Source of the DNA: Thermoleophilia bacterium
GTDB taxonomy: Bacteria; Actinomycetota; Thermoleophilia; Solirubrobacterales; 70-9
Length of the DNA stretch: 54,593 nucleotides
Reading direction: 5' to 3'
NCBI GenBank assembly: GCA_016650125.1
Contig: JAENWT010000018.1
Span: 1-54,593, forward strand
The translations under genes were made by a program, and so were the position numbers. Below the pieces are notes generated by a model. It was not told the origin of the DNA. It saw only the letters and a list, made by a program, of their open reading frames with translations, and searched no databases. Below are positions 1-7,898 of this stretch, one piece after another; the stretch's first letter is position 1, and each line of letters opens with the position of its first letter.

Positions 1-902
1 CCGAGGATGTTCTGCATGTAGAGCGCGAGGAAGAAGAAAACGCCCAGCATCGCGAAGGAGATGATGAAGGCAACGATGACCGCGCCGATGAAGTTGCGGC
101 TCTTGAAGAGGGCGAACTCCACGATCGGCGCCTTGACCTTCATTTCGATCAGGACGAAGACGCCGAGCATGAGGACCGAGCCCGCGATCAGGCCGAGGAC
201 CGCGGGTGATTCCCAACCCCAGGAGTTGCCTTCGATCAGGGCCAGGACCAGAGCGGTGAGGCTGGCCGTGAGCGCGACCACACCGAGCACGTCGACCTGG
301 CGGCCGACTGCGGAGTCACGCGACTCCTTGACGATGAAGAGAGCTGCGAGCACGGCGAGGATGCCGACCGGCAGATTGATGAAAAAGATCGCGCGCCAGG
401 AAACGTATTCGGTCAGGAAGCCGCCGAGGACGGGACCAACGGCGAGGGCCAGGGCCGAAACGCCGGCCCAGGTTCCGATCGCCTTGCCGCGCTGTGCCGG
501 AGGGAAGGCGTCGGAGATGATCGAGAGCGTCCCCGGCATCATGAAAGCGGCACCGACGCCCTGGACGACCCGGCTGGCGACCACCGCGGAGTTGGTCGGC
601 GCAAATCCGGCGGTCATCGAAGCGAAGGTGAAGAGGATCACGCCGAAGACGAACAACTTGCGGCGGCCGAAGATGTCGCCCATGCGTCCGCCGACCACGA
701 GCAGGACGGCCAGCGAGAGTGTGTAGCCGTTGACGATCCATTCGAGCCCGGAGATCTAGGTGTCGAGGTCGCGCTGGATCGAGGGCAGGGCGACGTTGAC
801 GACGGTGTTGTCGAGCATCACCATGAACAGCGCCAGGCACATCGCGCCCAGGGTCCACCACTTGCGGTTGTCGTCGGTGATCAGGTGCTGGTAGCGGCTC
901 AT
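1..902 (-). pseudogene. DHA2-type MFS drug exporter, interrupted by in-frame TAG and cut by window edge
   Basis: The minus-strand reading from ATG 902 gives the first 300 codons of a drug:proton antiporter of the EmrB/QacA (DHA2) type. TM1 carries the typical LDNTVVNVALPSIQRDL motif, followed by GGRMGDIFGRRK (motif A) and GPVLGGFL (motif C). Codon 49 is TAG (756-758); the frame is open on both sides and the family pattern continues directly after it, so one base change from TCG (Ser) would explain it. The start overlaps the MarR stop as ATGA, so the two form an operon. Reinitiation at a later ATG would lose TM1, so the gene is probably inactive unless the stop is a sequencing error or is read through. 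The C-terminal part lies outside the window. Confidence 0.72.
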
Positions 903-1435
903 TTGGTGATGACTCCTTCAAACTTTTCGTAAATCGGTGCGATGTCTTCGCGATCGAGCAGCGAGCCGATCGCAGCGTCGAGGCCTTGCCGTTGTTCGGC
1001 GGTCAGGCCCGAGGCGAACTGGATGACTCCGGCCGCCCGGCTGTGGAAGAAACGGTCGGTGATCTCCCGACCGGACCCGGTGAGGGCGACACGCCGGCGG
1101 CGGCGGTCGTCGGGATCTTCCGAGCGGGTGACGAGGCCCTTGCGGACCAGGCCGTCCACCGCCCGGCTGAGCGACGGCATCGAAGCGCCGAGGCTCTCGG
1201 CGAGCTCCTGGAGGTACGGCGCGTCCGCGCCAGAGGCGGAAAGTTCCATCATCGCCTTGAATTGAACGAATGAAAGACCGTGCTCGTCGATCTCCCTCAG
1301 GGACTGGCCACCGTCGCCATAGGACATGAGGTGACGGAACAGGGTTCCGACCCTGAGAGCGGTCTCACGAACCTCGGCAGAGGCTTCGATCTCGGAGATG
1401 GTTTCGTTCGCTGCGATGGTTTCAGCCGATGACAT
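899..1435 (-). CDS. MarR-family transcriptional regulator
   Basis: A 178-residue winged-helix regulator. The centre (LQELAESLGASMPSLSRAVD, then GLVRKGLVTRSEDPDDRRRR) is the helix-turn-helix plus the basic wing with the DxRxxR-type signature of MarR proteins, flanked by dimerisation helices. It sits directly upstream of and overlaps (ATGA) the MFS exporter, so it probably represses that exporter and itself in response to a small toxic compound. I chose ATG 1435 over TTG 1459 because a -10-like AACTAT ends six bases before it, inside an inverted repeat. The TTG start would lie within that repeat. Ligand unknown. Confidence 0.85.
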   Translation of the reverse strand: MSSAETIAANETISEIEASAEVRETALRVGTLFRHLMSYGDGGQSLREIDEHGLSFVQFKAMMELSASGADAPYLQELAESLGASMPSLSRAVDGLVRKGLVTRSEDPDDRRRRRVALTGSGREITDRFFHSRAAGVIQFASGLTAEQRQGLDAAIGSLLDREDIAPIYEKFEGVITK

Positions 1436-1441
1436 TCCGAG

Positions 1442-1463
1442 ATAGTTCCACTTTCGCAACTAT
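1442..1463 (-). promoter_or_regulatory. Candidate MarR operator overlapping its own promoter
   Basis: ATAGTT (1442-1447) and AACTAT (1458-1463) form a perfect 6-bp inverted repeat with a 10-base spacer. Read on the minus strand, the proximal arm AACTAT lies six bases before ATG 1435 and could serve as the -10 of a leaderless transcript. Repressor bound here would block transcription. Inferred from position and symmetry only. Confidence 0.45.
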
Positions 1464-1586
1464 TATGCAAGTGCAATCTTTGCCTAAGTGACGGATATCA
1501 CTCAGATCCACCCCGATCGCGATACTCCGCAGACGGTTGAAGCCTCAGGGTGGACCCGGCACGCTCGTCCCCCAATGAAAGGCCTC

Positions 1587-2030
1587 ATGAATAAGAGATT
1601 TCTGACCCTCGCCGCGCTAATCGCTGCGACCGCTCTCGTCGCAGTTGGTTGTGGCGGCAGCGACGACTCGTCATCCGACGAGGAGGCACCGACGAAGGCT
1701 GCTTACGTCAAGGAAGCTGACGGCATCTGCACCAGCACGCTCAGCGACTTCGAGACACTGACCAAGGCCCTGCCGGACGACATCGAGGCTCCGGAGTCCC
1801 AGGCCGCGATCACCGACGAAATCGTGCCGCTCTATCAGGATGAGCTGACCCAGCTGCGTGACCTCACTCCTCCTGAAGGGGACGAAGACACGACCGCCGC
1901 CATCTATGACTCCGTGGACGAAGCTCTCCAGGCGGTCGAAGACGATCCTTCGGCTCTCGGTGAAGTCGACACCTTCGCTGACGCCAACAAGAAGGCTGAA
2001 GAATACGGCCTGACGGTCTGCGGCAGCTAG
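1587..2030 (+). CDS. Small secreted lipoprotein, function unknown
   Basis: A 147-residue protein with a lipoprotein signal peptide: basic start MNKRF, a hydrophobic stretch, then the lipobox AVGC followed by GGSDDSSSDEE, a typical flexible acidic spacer. The rest is helical and acidic with two further Cys (in GICTS and TVCGS) that may form a disulphide. ATG 1587 is preferred to the upstream in-frame ATG 1575 because GAAAGG (1577-1582) is a well-placed Shine-Dalgarno sequence and the signal peptide begins there. It is transcribed alone and ends at a strong hairpin terminator. No enzymatic motif is visible. Confidence 0.8.
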   Translation: MNKRFLTLAALIAATALVAVGCGGSDDSSSDEEAPTKAAYVKEADGICTSTLSDFETLTKALPDDIEAPESQAAITDEIVPLYQDELTQLRDLTPPEGDEDTTAAIYDSVDEALQAVEDDPSALGEVDTFADANKKAEEYGLTVCGS

Positions 2031-2056
2031 TTCCGTTTCGAGCAGTTCCGTGACGA

Positions 2057-2090
2057 GAAAGGCCCCGCGCCAGCGGGGCCTTTCTTCTTT
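2057..2090 (+). terminator. Rho-independent terminator after the lipoprotein gene
   Basis: A perfect 12-bp stem (GAAAGGCCCCGC at 2057-2068 with GCGGGGCCTTTC at 2073-2084), loop GCCA, followed by a T-rich tail TTCTTT. Confidence 0.9.
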
Positions 2091-2104
2091 CCCCGAGGAA
2101 GTCT

Positions 2105-2779
2105 GTGACGGATCGCCGTCCGGTCCGTAGTAGAGATATGAACGTGATGCTCGAAGCCGTCCCGACCGACACCGGACCCCAGATCCGGAATTTCGAGGAT
2201 CTGTACCGCGAAAGCCGCGATGACCTCTATTCATACGTGGCCGGACTCCTGCGGGACCGGATCGCAGCCGAAGACGTCACCGCACTCGCCTTCGAGCGGG
2301 CCTACCGCAAGTGGGAGAAGTTCAACCCCAACGACCTGAACGATCCCGAACTGGAAGCCCTCGCCGTGGCCCTTCGTGAGAACCGCCCCGAGCCTGAGGC
2401 AAAGTTCGCCGAGAAGCTGGACACCGCCGTCGCTGATCACTTCCCCCCGGAATGGTCGGCCGGCATGACCAACCTGCCGAAAGCGGGATTCTTCGCCCGC
2501 CTGACCACACGCCTCAACAAGCTCGAGCGGCGGGCCAACCTGACGCCGGTCGGCGTGACCGTCGAGACCGGTGGCGACACCAGCTCGAGTGACGATGATT
2601 CCTCCTGGGGCATCGGCGACGCGGTGGACGACGCCGGCCGGATGCTGGGCGTGTCAGCCGGAGTGGCCCTGATCGCGCTCGCGATCGCGGTCCCGATCGG
2701 GTTGATGGTGCTGATCGCGCTGGCGCTCAACCGCGCCTGGGTCAGGCGGTCACGTCAACGCGCCCTCGACGAGAACTAG
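2105..2779 (+). CDS. Sigma-region-2-like segment fused to an anti-sigma-like membrane protein
   Basis: 224 residues. Residues about 27-75 (FEDLYRESRDDLYSYVAGLL ... AEDVTALAFERAYRKW) look like region 2 of an ECF sigma factor. There is no region 4 after it. Instead the sequence passes to DPELEALAVALRENRPEPE, which resembles the start of the membrane anti-sigma-like proteins usually encoded next to such sigma factors, then a Ser/Asp-rich linker and one membrane segment near residues 180-205 with a basic tail. A single frame covers it all. GTG 2105 has GAGGAA at 2095-2100; ATG 2138 is the alternative. It may be an in-frame deletion fusion of two neighbouring genes. DNA-binding function is doubtful without region 4. 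Confidence 0.7.
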   Translation: MTDRRPVRSRDMNVMLEAVPTDTGPQIRNFEDLYRESRDDLYSYVAGLLRDRIAAEDVTALAFERAYRKWEKFNPNDLNDPELEALAVALRENRPEPEAKFAEKLDTAVADHFPPEWSAGMTNLPKAGFFARLTTRLNKLERRANLTPVGVTVETGGDTSSSDDDSSWGIGDAVDDAGRMLGVSAGVALIALAIAVPIGLMVLIALALNRAWVRRSRQRALDEN

Positions 2780-2788
2780 GCGGAAGGT

Positions 2789-2968
2789 TTAGGCGTCGTA
2801 AGGCTCGAAGTCGCTGACGCGCGCGCCGCAGACCGGGCAGAACCAGTCTTCCGGGATGTCCTTGAACTCGGTGCCCGGCGGGATTCCCCCGTCGGGATCG
2901 CCTTCGGCCGGGTCATAGATCCAGCCACAGGACGCGCAGATCCAGAGGCTTGAAGTCGCGGTGGTCAT
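2789..2968 (-). CDS. Rubredoxin
   Basis: A 59-residue single-iron electron carrier. The two knuckles are CASCG (Cys11, Cys14) and CPVCG (Cys44, Cys47), with the conserved aromatic and acidic surroundings [18 protein letters not shown] and IPEDW. It would pass electrons to an alkane hydroxylase, a peroxide- or superoxide-reducing enzyme or similar; no partner is adjacent. ATG 2968 is favoured because TAATCT stands seven bases before it; ATG 2974 is also possible. Divergent from the NUDIX gene with a 75-bp shared promoter region. Confidence 0.92.
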   Translation of the reverse strand: MTTATSSLWICASCGWIYDPAEGDPDGGIPPGTEFKDIPEDWFCPVCGARVSDFEPYDA

Positions 2969-2975
2969 GGGCATG

Positions 2976-2981
2976 AGATTA
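2976..2981 (-). promoter_or_regulatory. -10 element of a leaderless promoter (rubredoxin)
   Basis: TAATCT on the minus strand, seven bases before ATG 2968, with no Shine-Dalgarno. No convincing -35. Confidence 0.45.
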
Positions 2982-3031
2982 GCGGGGTGCGGATCTGATC
3001 GAGTGTTCATTCGTCCGGTCCCGAGTATCGA

Positions 3032-3037
3032 TACGGT
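3032..3037 (+). promoter_or_regulatory. -10 element of a leaderless promoter (NUDIX gene)
   Basis: TACGGT six bases before GTG 3044, with no Shine-Dalgarno in between. No convincing -35. Confidence 0.45.
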
Positions 3038-3043
3038 TAGCGC

Positions 3044-3688
3044 GTGGCACAACTTCCAGAGCCGGGTCCTTCGGAACGAATCAACCTGGGCGATCCCACC
3101 GAGCCGCGGGCCGCGGCGACAGTCATCCTCCTCCGAGACCGCGAAGACGACGGGACCCTCGAAGTCCTGCTTCTGCGGCGATCACACGAAGCGCGTTTCA
3201 TGCCGAACGTCTGGGTCTTCCCCGGCGGTGCGCTCGATCCCGAAGACGGTGACGGGCTTGACGGCCTGAAAACCTGCGCGATCCGCGAGCTCCACGAAGA
3301 AGCCGGAGTCAAGCTCCATCCCGAGACCCACCTGGTGCCGCTCGCCCGCTGGGTCACGCCGGAAGTGATCAAGACACGTTTCGACACCTGGTTCTTCCTG
3401 GCCGAGTCCCCGGTCGGGATCGAGATCACCCCGGACGGCTCCGAGATGACCGCCGATCGCTGGGTGACCCCCGCCGCCGCGATCGCCGAGTACGAAGCCG
3501 AGGAATTCGCGATCGTCTTCCCGACGCTCAAGCAGCTCGAGGCACTGGTCCCGCACGGCGACACGGCGACAGCGCTGGCCGCCGCCGAAGCCGATCCCAA
3601 TTCTTCCCGTCAGATCCTTCCCAAAGTGATCGGCGACGAGCGCAACCACCGCGTCGTGCTGCCTCACGAAGACGACTACCCCGCCTGA
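3044..3688 (+). CDS. NUDIX hydrolase
   Basis: 214 residues. It hydrolyses a nucleoside diphosphate linked to another group. The NUDIX box is residues 61-89: GGALDPEDG ... RELHEEAGV, with catalytic REXXEE at 81-86. A few extra residues between the Gly and the RELHEE helix recall the NUDT19/CoA-pyrophosphatase side of the family, but the substrate cannot be read from the sequence. The GTG start follows a -10-like TACGGT by six bases, suggesting a leaderless mRNA. The last 13 bases overlap the convergent FUSC gene tail to tail. Confidence 0.85.
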   Translation: MAQLPEPGPSERINLGDPTEPRAAATVILLRDREDDGTLEVLLLRRSHEARFMPNVWVFPGGALDPEDGDGLDGLKTCAIRELHEEAGVKLHPETHLVPLARWVTPEVIKTRFDTWFFLAESPVGIEITPDGSEMTADRWVTPAAAIAEYEAEEFAIVFPTLKQLEALVPHGDTATALAAAEADPNSSRQILPKVIGDERNHRVVLPHEDDYPA

Positions 3689-5844
3689 AAGTCGTGCCGT
3701 TTCGCAGGTGAATCTGCGAACAACCGGTCGGCGTGGAAGGAGACCCGCCCCTCGAGCGCAACCAGGTACTCGAGGCTCTGGACGAGCCAGGCCGCGCTGA
3801 GTACCGAGGAAAGATCTCCGTTACCTCGCCCCACCCGTTCGATCGCCGCGACCACGTCGGTCGTGAACGAATCATCTGGCTCTTCCGGTTCTGGCAGGTC
3901 GCCCGACTGCCCGATCGCTCCCGCGAGTCCGGAGTACCACTCGCGCACCTGGACGTTGATCCCGTTCACCACCGGGGCCAAGTCCTCCGGTGGGGCCTTG
4001 TACCAGGGCATCCCCACCATCATGCGGAGACCATGCGCCGATCGCATCAGACGAGCCGAGCAGGCGCTCAGCGCGATGAAACTCGAAGCATGGGCGTGAT
4101 CGGACGAGCTCTCTTCGAGGTACTGCCGGAGCGCGACGTCAAGACGACCACCGGCAGCGGCAGCTTCCAGCCGCACCGGATCCGACAAGTCGGACTCGCG
4201 GCCGGCGAGCGCCGATTTGACCCGGTCCGAGACGAGCCGGGACCCCACCTCGTAGGCCTCGGCGAGGCACCTTCGGATCAGGGTCTTCGCACCTCTCGGC
4301 CAGAGCAGCAGCCCGACCACGAGGCTGACCCCGCAGCCGATGGCGACGTCCTGGACGCGGATCAGCCCGACCTCGAGACCGATCGGATTGATCAGGTTGA
4401 AAAGGACCATGACGAGGATCGAGAAGGCGGCCTGGCCCGCGGCGAAAGACAGCGCCCGCGGTGCGTAAGCCGCGCCGAACACGGTGAGGGGCAATGCCAC
4501 CCACAGAAAGTCCTTGTGGTCGCCGATCAGGATCAGTACCAGTCCGCCGATCACGATGCCGATCGCCGTGCCGGCGAGCGCCCGGACGGCGCTCCCCTCG
4601 GTACCGACGGCGTTCGACCGCAAGACGGAGAGGGTGCCAAGCACCACCCAGAACGCGTTCTGGGCATCGAAGAGATCGGCAACGAAAATCGCCAGTCCGA
4701 TGCCGACCGCACCGCGCAGGCTGTTCCTTAGCCAGGCCGACCGCGGATTGGCGTGCTCGGCGAGCAGATGACCCGTGGCGGCGGCCTTGCTGCGCCCCTT
4801 GCCGACGAGCCGGTGCCATCGCTCGCCGAGCGCACCCGGGGCCTGGACCTGGCCCGTCGCGACGTTGCTGATCCCGGCGGCCTCGCCGATCGAGAACGAG
4901 AGCAGCCTCAGACGGAAAGTGCGGTCGAGGTCCTTCTGGAGTTCGTCCCGACTCTCGGCGCCGGCCTCCACCCGGCTGGTGAAAGCGCCGATCAGGGCTT
5001 CGCGGCGCTCTTCGATTTCGTCGGTCGAAACCCCGCCGTGCCGTGTCGCCACCTGATCGGCCATGTCGCGAAGCACCCGGGCGCAGGCCCGTCGCACGGC
5101 CGCGCCTTCTTCGCCCAGCTCGGCGATCGAAGGACCGGGCCGCCAGAAGATGCTGACGATCCACCCCAGCTCTTCGATGAGCGCGGCGACCGCGGCAGCT
5201 GAACCGGTCGCTCCGGTCGGCCGGTGCGGCGTCTTGAAGAACTGCCGGCGGACCGAGAGGACCGAGTCCATCGCGGCCTCCAGAAGCTCTTTGTCGTCGG
5301 GTGATTCGACCAGGTCCGCGAGAGCCCGGCAGGCGTCGGCGCAGCCCTTGCGAAGCGGTCTCGCCCAGGGTTCCCGCCAGACCAGGAAGATCGCTGGAAT
5401 CGCGATCACGCAGGCGATCAACCAGCCCAGGAGCCGGTCATCGATCGCGTTGGCGTCGGCCGGAATCATGATCGGCAGCACGATCAGGAGAATCGCGGCG
5501 ATCCTCGCGGCCGCGAAGTACCCATTGATGACCCCCGCGAACGAGATGGCGAAAGTCACAGCGCCGGCCACGAGAGTCGAGAGCAGCAGGTACCCGGAGC
5601 AGAGCGTCCCGATAATGATCAAGACGGCTCCCGCCACCGCCAGGCCGAGGTAAGCGGCCACCCGAGCCGGAGTCCGGCCGGAGAAATCGACCATGGACAG
5701 CAATGCGAAGCTGCCGAAAGCGGCGAATATCGGCGCGTGGTTGCCGCCCACGAAATGGGTGGTCAGCGCGTAGGCGACCGGCATGGCGACCGCCGCCCGG
5801 ACGGCGGTCTTGAGGGCGGCCGGCTCGGGTCGCCAGCTACTCAG
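3676..5844 (-). CDS. FUSC-family membrane protein (aromatic-acid-exporter-like)
   Basis: About 720 residues with two matching halves: each has a block of roughly six hydrophobic segments (first from AVRAAVAMPVAYALTTHF; second from LRGAVGIGLAIFVADLFDAQ) followed by a soluble helical region. This is the layout of fusaric-acid-resistance / AaeB-like exporters. The start is uncertain: the upstream gene's TAG (5837-5839) is overlapped by CTG 5844 (SSWRPEPAALK), which would allow translational coupling; ATG 5784 would remove the beginning of TM1; TTG 5958 would overlap the upstream gene by 122 bases. Substrate unknown. Confidence 0.78.
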   Translation of the reverse strand: MSSWRPEPAALKTAVRAAVAMPVAYALTTHFVGGNHAPIFAAFGSFALLSMVDFSGRTPARVAAYLGLAVAGAVLIIIGTLCSGYLLLSTLVAGAVTFAISFAGVINGYFAAARIAAILLIVLPIMIPADANAIDDRLLGWLIACVIAIPAIFLVWREPWARPLRKGCADACRALADLVESPDDKELLEAAMDSVLSVRRQFFKTPHRPTGATGSAAAVAALIEELGWIVSIFWRPGPSIAELGEEGAAVRRACARVLRDMADQVATRHGGVSTDEIEERREALIGAFTSRVEAGAESRDELQKDLDRTFRLRLLSFSIGEAAGISNVATGQVQAPGALGERWHRLVGKGRSKAAATGHLLAEHANPRSAWLRNSLRGAVGIGLAIFVADLFDAQNAFWVVLGTLSVLRSNAVGTEGSAVRALAGTAIGIVIGGLVLILIGDHKDFLWVALPLTVFGAAYAPRALSFAAGQAAFSILVMVLFNLINPIGLEVGLIRVQDVAIGCGVSLVVGLLLWPRGAKTLIRRCLAEAYEVGSRLVSDRVKSALAGRESDLSDPVRLEAAAAGGRLDVALRQYLEESSSDHAHASSFIALSACSARLMRSAHGLRMMVGMPWYKAPPEDLAPVVNGINVQVREWYSGLAGAIGQSGDLPEPEEPDDSFTTDVVAAIERVGRGNGDLSSVLSAAWLVQSLEYLVALEGRVSFHADRLFADSPAKRHDFQAG

Positions 5845-6520
5845 TCGGGAAAGGTGCGAGTCCCGCGTACCAGGGTCCGGACTTGTAGTGATGGATCCCC
5901 TCCTCTTCCATTTCGCTGCGAATCCGCCTGAACAGCTCGCCGGCGTTGGTGAGGGCAAGCTTCAACTCATCCGCCGTGCGCTCCTTGAAGTGCCAGAGGA
6001 ACCAGAACTGCCGGTCGTTGATACCAAAGTCGATCTCGCGGTCGATCGTCGTGCACCAGTCGAGGAAGGCCGGCGAGAACAGTTCGCGTAGTGCCGTCGG
6101 GTCGTACTCGTCGGGCACGGTGGCCAGGAAGTTCTTGTTGAAGTCAAGCGATTCGAATTCGACCTTGCGCCTCGAGACGCGGTGCTTCAGACGTTCATCG
6201 GGGCTGCCTTCGACCGACTCGACGTTGAATGCGGCGATCACCTTTGCGAGGTCCGGCATGTGGGCCTTGGCCAGCAGCGCCTGGGGGACCACCGACTTGC
6301 GGAAGACCTTGCCGACCTCGACCTCGTCGGCGTCACAGCAGGCTCCCCAGAAATCCGGGGCGAGCTGGCCGGTCAGGCGGTTGGTGCCGCCAACACAGAG
6401 CGCGACCGGTCCGTCAGCGGGGTTGATCCCTCCCACCGGCTCGTAGGTGACCGCGCCGGCCCCCTTGTATCCCGCGACCGTTGCGGCCCAATCTTCGGCT
6501 TCAGATGGCACAGCCGTCAC
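5837..6520 (-). CDS. Conserved-looking hypothetical protein
   Basis: 227 residues, soluble, no signal peptide. I do not recognise the family. It has a Cys pair in FWGACCDADEVEVGK and an aromatic-rich C-terminal part (FLDWCTTIDREIDFGINDRQ, then FWFLWHFKERTADE) predicted helical. GTG 6520 is chosen because GGAGG at 6526-6530 lies five bases upstream; longer in-frame starts have no ribosome binding site. It sits immediately before the FUSC membrane protein on the same strand and probably shares its transcript. Confidence 0.7.
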   Translation of the reverse strand: MTAVPSEAEDWAATVAGYKGAGAVTYEPVGGINPADGPVALCVGGTNRLTGQLAPDFWGACCDADEVEVGKVFRKSVVPQALLAKAHMPDLAKVIAAFNVESVEGSPDERLKHRVSRRKVEFESLDFNKNFLATVPDEYDPTALRELFSPAFLDWCTTIDREIDFGINDRQFWFLWHFKERTADELKLALTNAGELFRRIRSEMEEEGIHHYKSGPWYAGLAPFPTE

Positions 6521-6637
6521 CCTACCCTCCGGGACCATTGAAAGTAATAAACGCACCTGTCCGATTTCCGGTCCGGATCGGGGTAGGATTACGCTCGTGA
6601 TCAATTCCGGTCTTTTTAAGCTTGAAGGGAAAAACAT

Positions 6638-7198
6638 ATGGGCGCCTTAATCGCCGTGATAGTCGTCGTGGTGATCATCCTGATCGTCGTGCTGTGGTAC
6701 ATCGCCACGCGCAACGGGATCATCGCCTCCAGGAACCGTGTCGACGAGTCCTGGAGCGGGATTGACGTTCAGCTGAAGCGACGTCATGACCTCGTCCCGA
6801 ACCTCGTGGAGACGGTCAAGGGTTACGCGACACACGAGCAGCAGGTATTCGAGAATGTGACCAAGGCCCGGGCTGACGCCATGGCCACGACCGGCGTCGG
6901 AGACACCGCCCAGGCCGAAGGCAATCTGACCCGCGCCATGGCTGACCTCCGAGCGGTTGCCGAGAACTATCCGGACCTGAAGGCCACGGAGAACTTCCAG
7001 CAGCTGAGCCGCAACCTCTCCGAGCTCGAAGACGAGATCCAGGCTTCACGCCGGATCTACAACTCCAACGTCCAGAGTTACAACACCAAGATCCAGAGGT
7101 TCCCGACGTCGATCGTTGCCAGCCAGGGCAACTTCGAGGACAAGGAATTCTTCGAGATCGTCGAAGCCGAGCGGGAAACTCCCGCCGTCAGCTTCTAG
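6638..7198 (+). CDS. LemA family protein
   Basis: 186 residues: one N-terminal membrane segment (residues 2-24, ALIAVIVVVVIILIVVLWYI) followed by a long helical domain with the LemA signature NRVDESWSGIDVQLKRRHDL, the VKGYATHEQ helix and FPTSIVA near the end. LemA proteins are membrane-anchored helical bundles of poorly known function. The Shine-Dalgarno GAAGGGA precedes ATG 6638. Here it stands alone, without the TPM-domain or protease partners often found next to lemA genes. Confidence 0.92.
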   Translation: MGALIAVIVVVVIILIVVLWYIATRNGIIASRNRVDESWSGIDVQLKRRHDLVPNLVETVKGYATHEQQVFENVTKARADAMATTGVGDTAQAEGNLTRAMADLRAVAENYPDLKATENFQQLSRNLSELEDEIQASRRIYNSNVQSYNTKIQRFPTSIVASQGNFEDKEFFEIVEAERETPAVSF

Positions 7199-7201
7199 GT
7201 T

Positions 7202-7858
7202 TCACTTTCCTTCAGCGGGCGCCTCGGTCGACTCAGTCGGCCGGGGCGTCGCGCCGAAGAGAGCCGCCCACCAGACCTTGGTGACCTCGGCGGCGACCGA
7301 ATCGGCACTGCGATCGTCCTGTCCCAGATGGACCTGAAAGCTGCGCTCGGTCATCAGCACCAGCCCGCCGGCCAGGGCCTCCGCATCAAGTGACTGGTCG
7401 ATCGTGCCTTCGCGTTGCCGCGTTTTGATCTCGGTGACCGTGCCTTCAGTGATCGTCTCCAGAAGTACCGACCAGAGTTCGCGCACCTCTTCGTCGTAGG
7501 TCGCTGTCTCGAAAGCGAGGCCGAGCAGTACGGAATTGTCCGCGTACATCCGGCTGATGTCGTAGATCGCCTTCTCTACTCCGCGGCGCGGATCGCCGCC
7601 AGAGGTCCAGCAATTGCCGAGCCGGTTCTGGTGGCTGGCGATCAGATCCTCCAGCGCGCCCAGCAGAAGTTCTTCCTTGTCACCGAAGTAGACGTAGAAC
7701 GCGCTGCGTGAAACACCGGCCTCGCGGGTGATGCCTTCGACCGTGAGGTCCTTGAAGGACCCGGCCACAGCCTGGTCCATCGCGGCCTGGATCAGCTCCT
7801 GGCGGGTCCGCTCATGCCGGCGGCGGCGGTTGTGGCGTCGCTCGAGTGAATTCGGCAC
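7202..7858 (-). CDS. TetR-family transcriptional regulator
   Basis: 218 residues. N-terminal helix-turn-helix: RQELIQAAMDQAVAGSFKDL, TVEGITREAGVSRSAFYVYF, GDKEELL, the standard TetR DNA-binding pattern; the remaining helices form the ligand and dimer domain. GTG 7858 is chosen over the adjacent TTG 7861 because TAGGCT ends exactly six bases upstream. A 19-base palindrome covers its promoter. Neighbours (LemA tail to tail, the secreted delta-60 protein upstream) do not reveal the target; it may control only itself or a distant gene. Confidence 0.88.
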   Translation of the reverse strand: MPNSLERRHNRRRRHERTRQELIQAAMDQAVAGSFKDLTVEGITREAGVSRSAFYVYFGDKEELLLGALEDLIASHQNRLGNCWTSGGDPRRGVEKAIYDISRMYADNSVLLGLAFETATYDEEVRELWSVLLETITEGTVTEIKTRQREGTIDQSLDAEALAGGLVLMTERSFQVHLGQDDRSADSVAAEVTKVWWAALFGATPRPTESTEAPAEGK

Positions 7859-7864
7859 CAACCA

Positions 7865-7898
7865 AGCCTATCCGCCTCCGCCCGCTGAGTCAGCGGGC
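7865..7898 (-). promoter_or_regulatory. TetR gene promoter with overlapping palindromic operator
   Basis: Minus strand: CTGACT (7888-7893) as -35, 17-base spacer, TAGGCT (7865-7870) as -10, then six bases to GTG 7858. The palindrome GCCCGCTGAGTCAGCGGGC (7880-7898, 9-bp arms around one base) covers the -35 and spacer, as expected for an autorepressor site. It also contains the stop codon of the upstream delta-60 gene. Confidence 0.6.

Noticed and set aside
316-921. A 201-residue minus-strand open frame over the MFS exporter
   Set aside because: It is Arg/Pro-rich out-of-frame translation. The MFS family pattern is in another frame, which continues to the window edge apart from one TAG.
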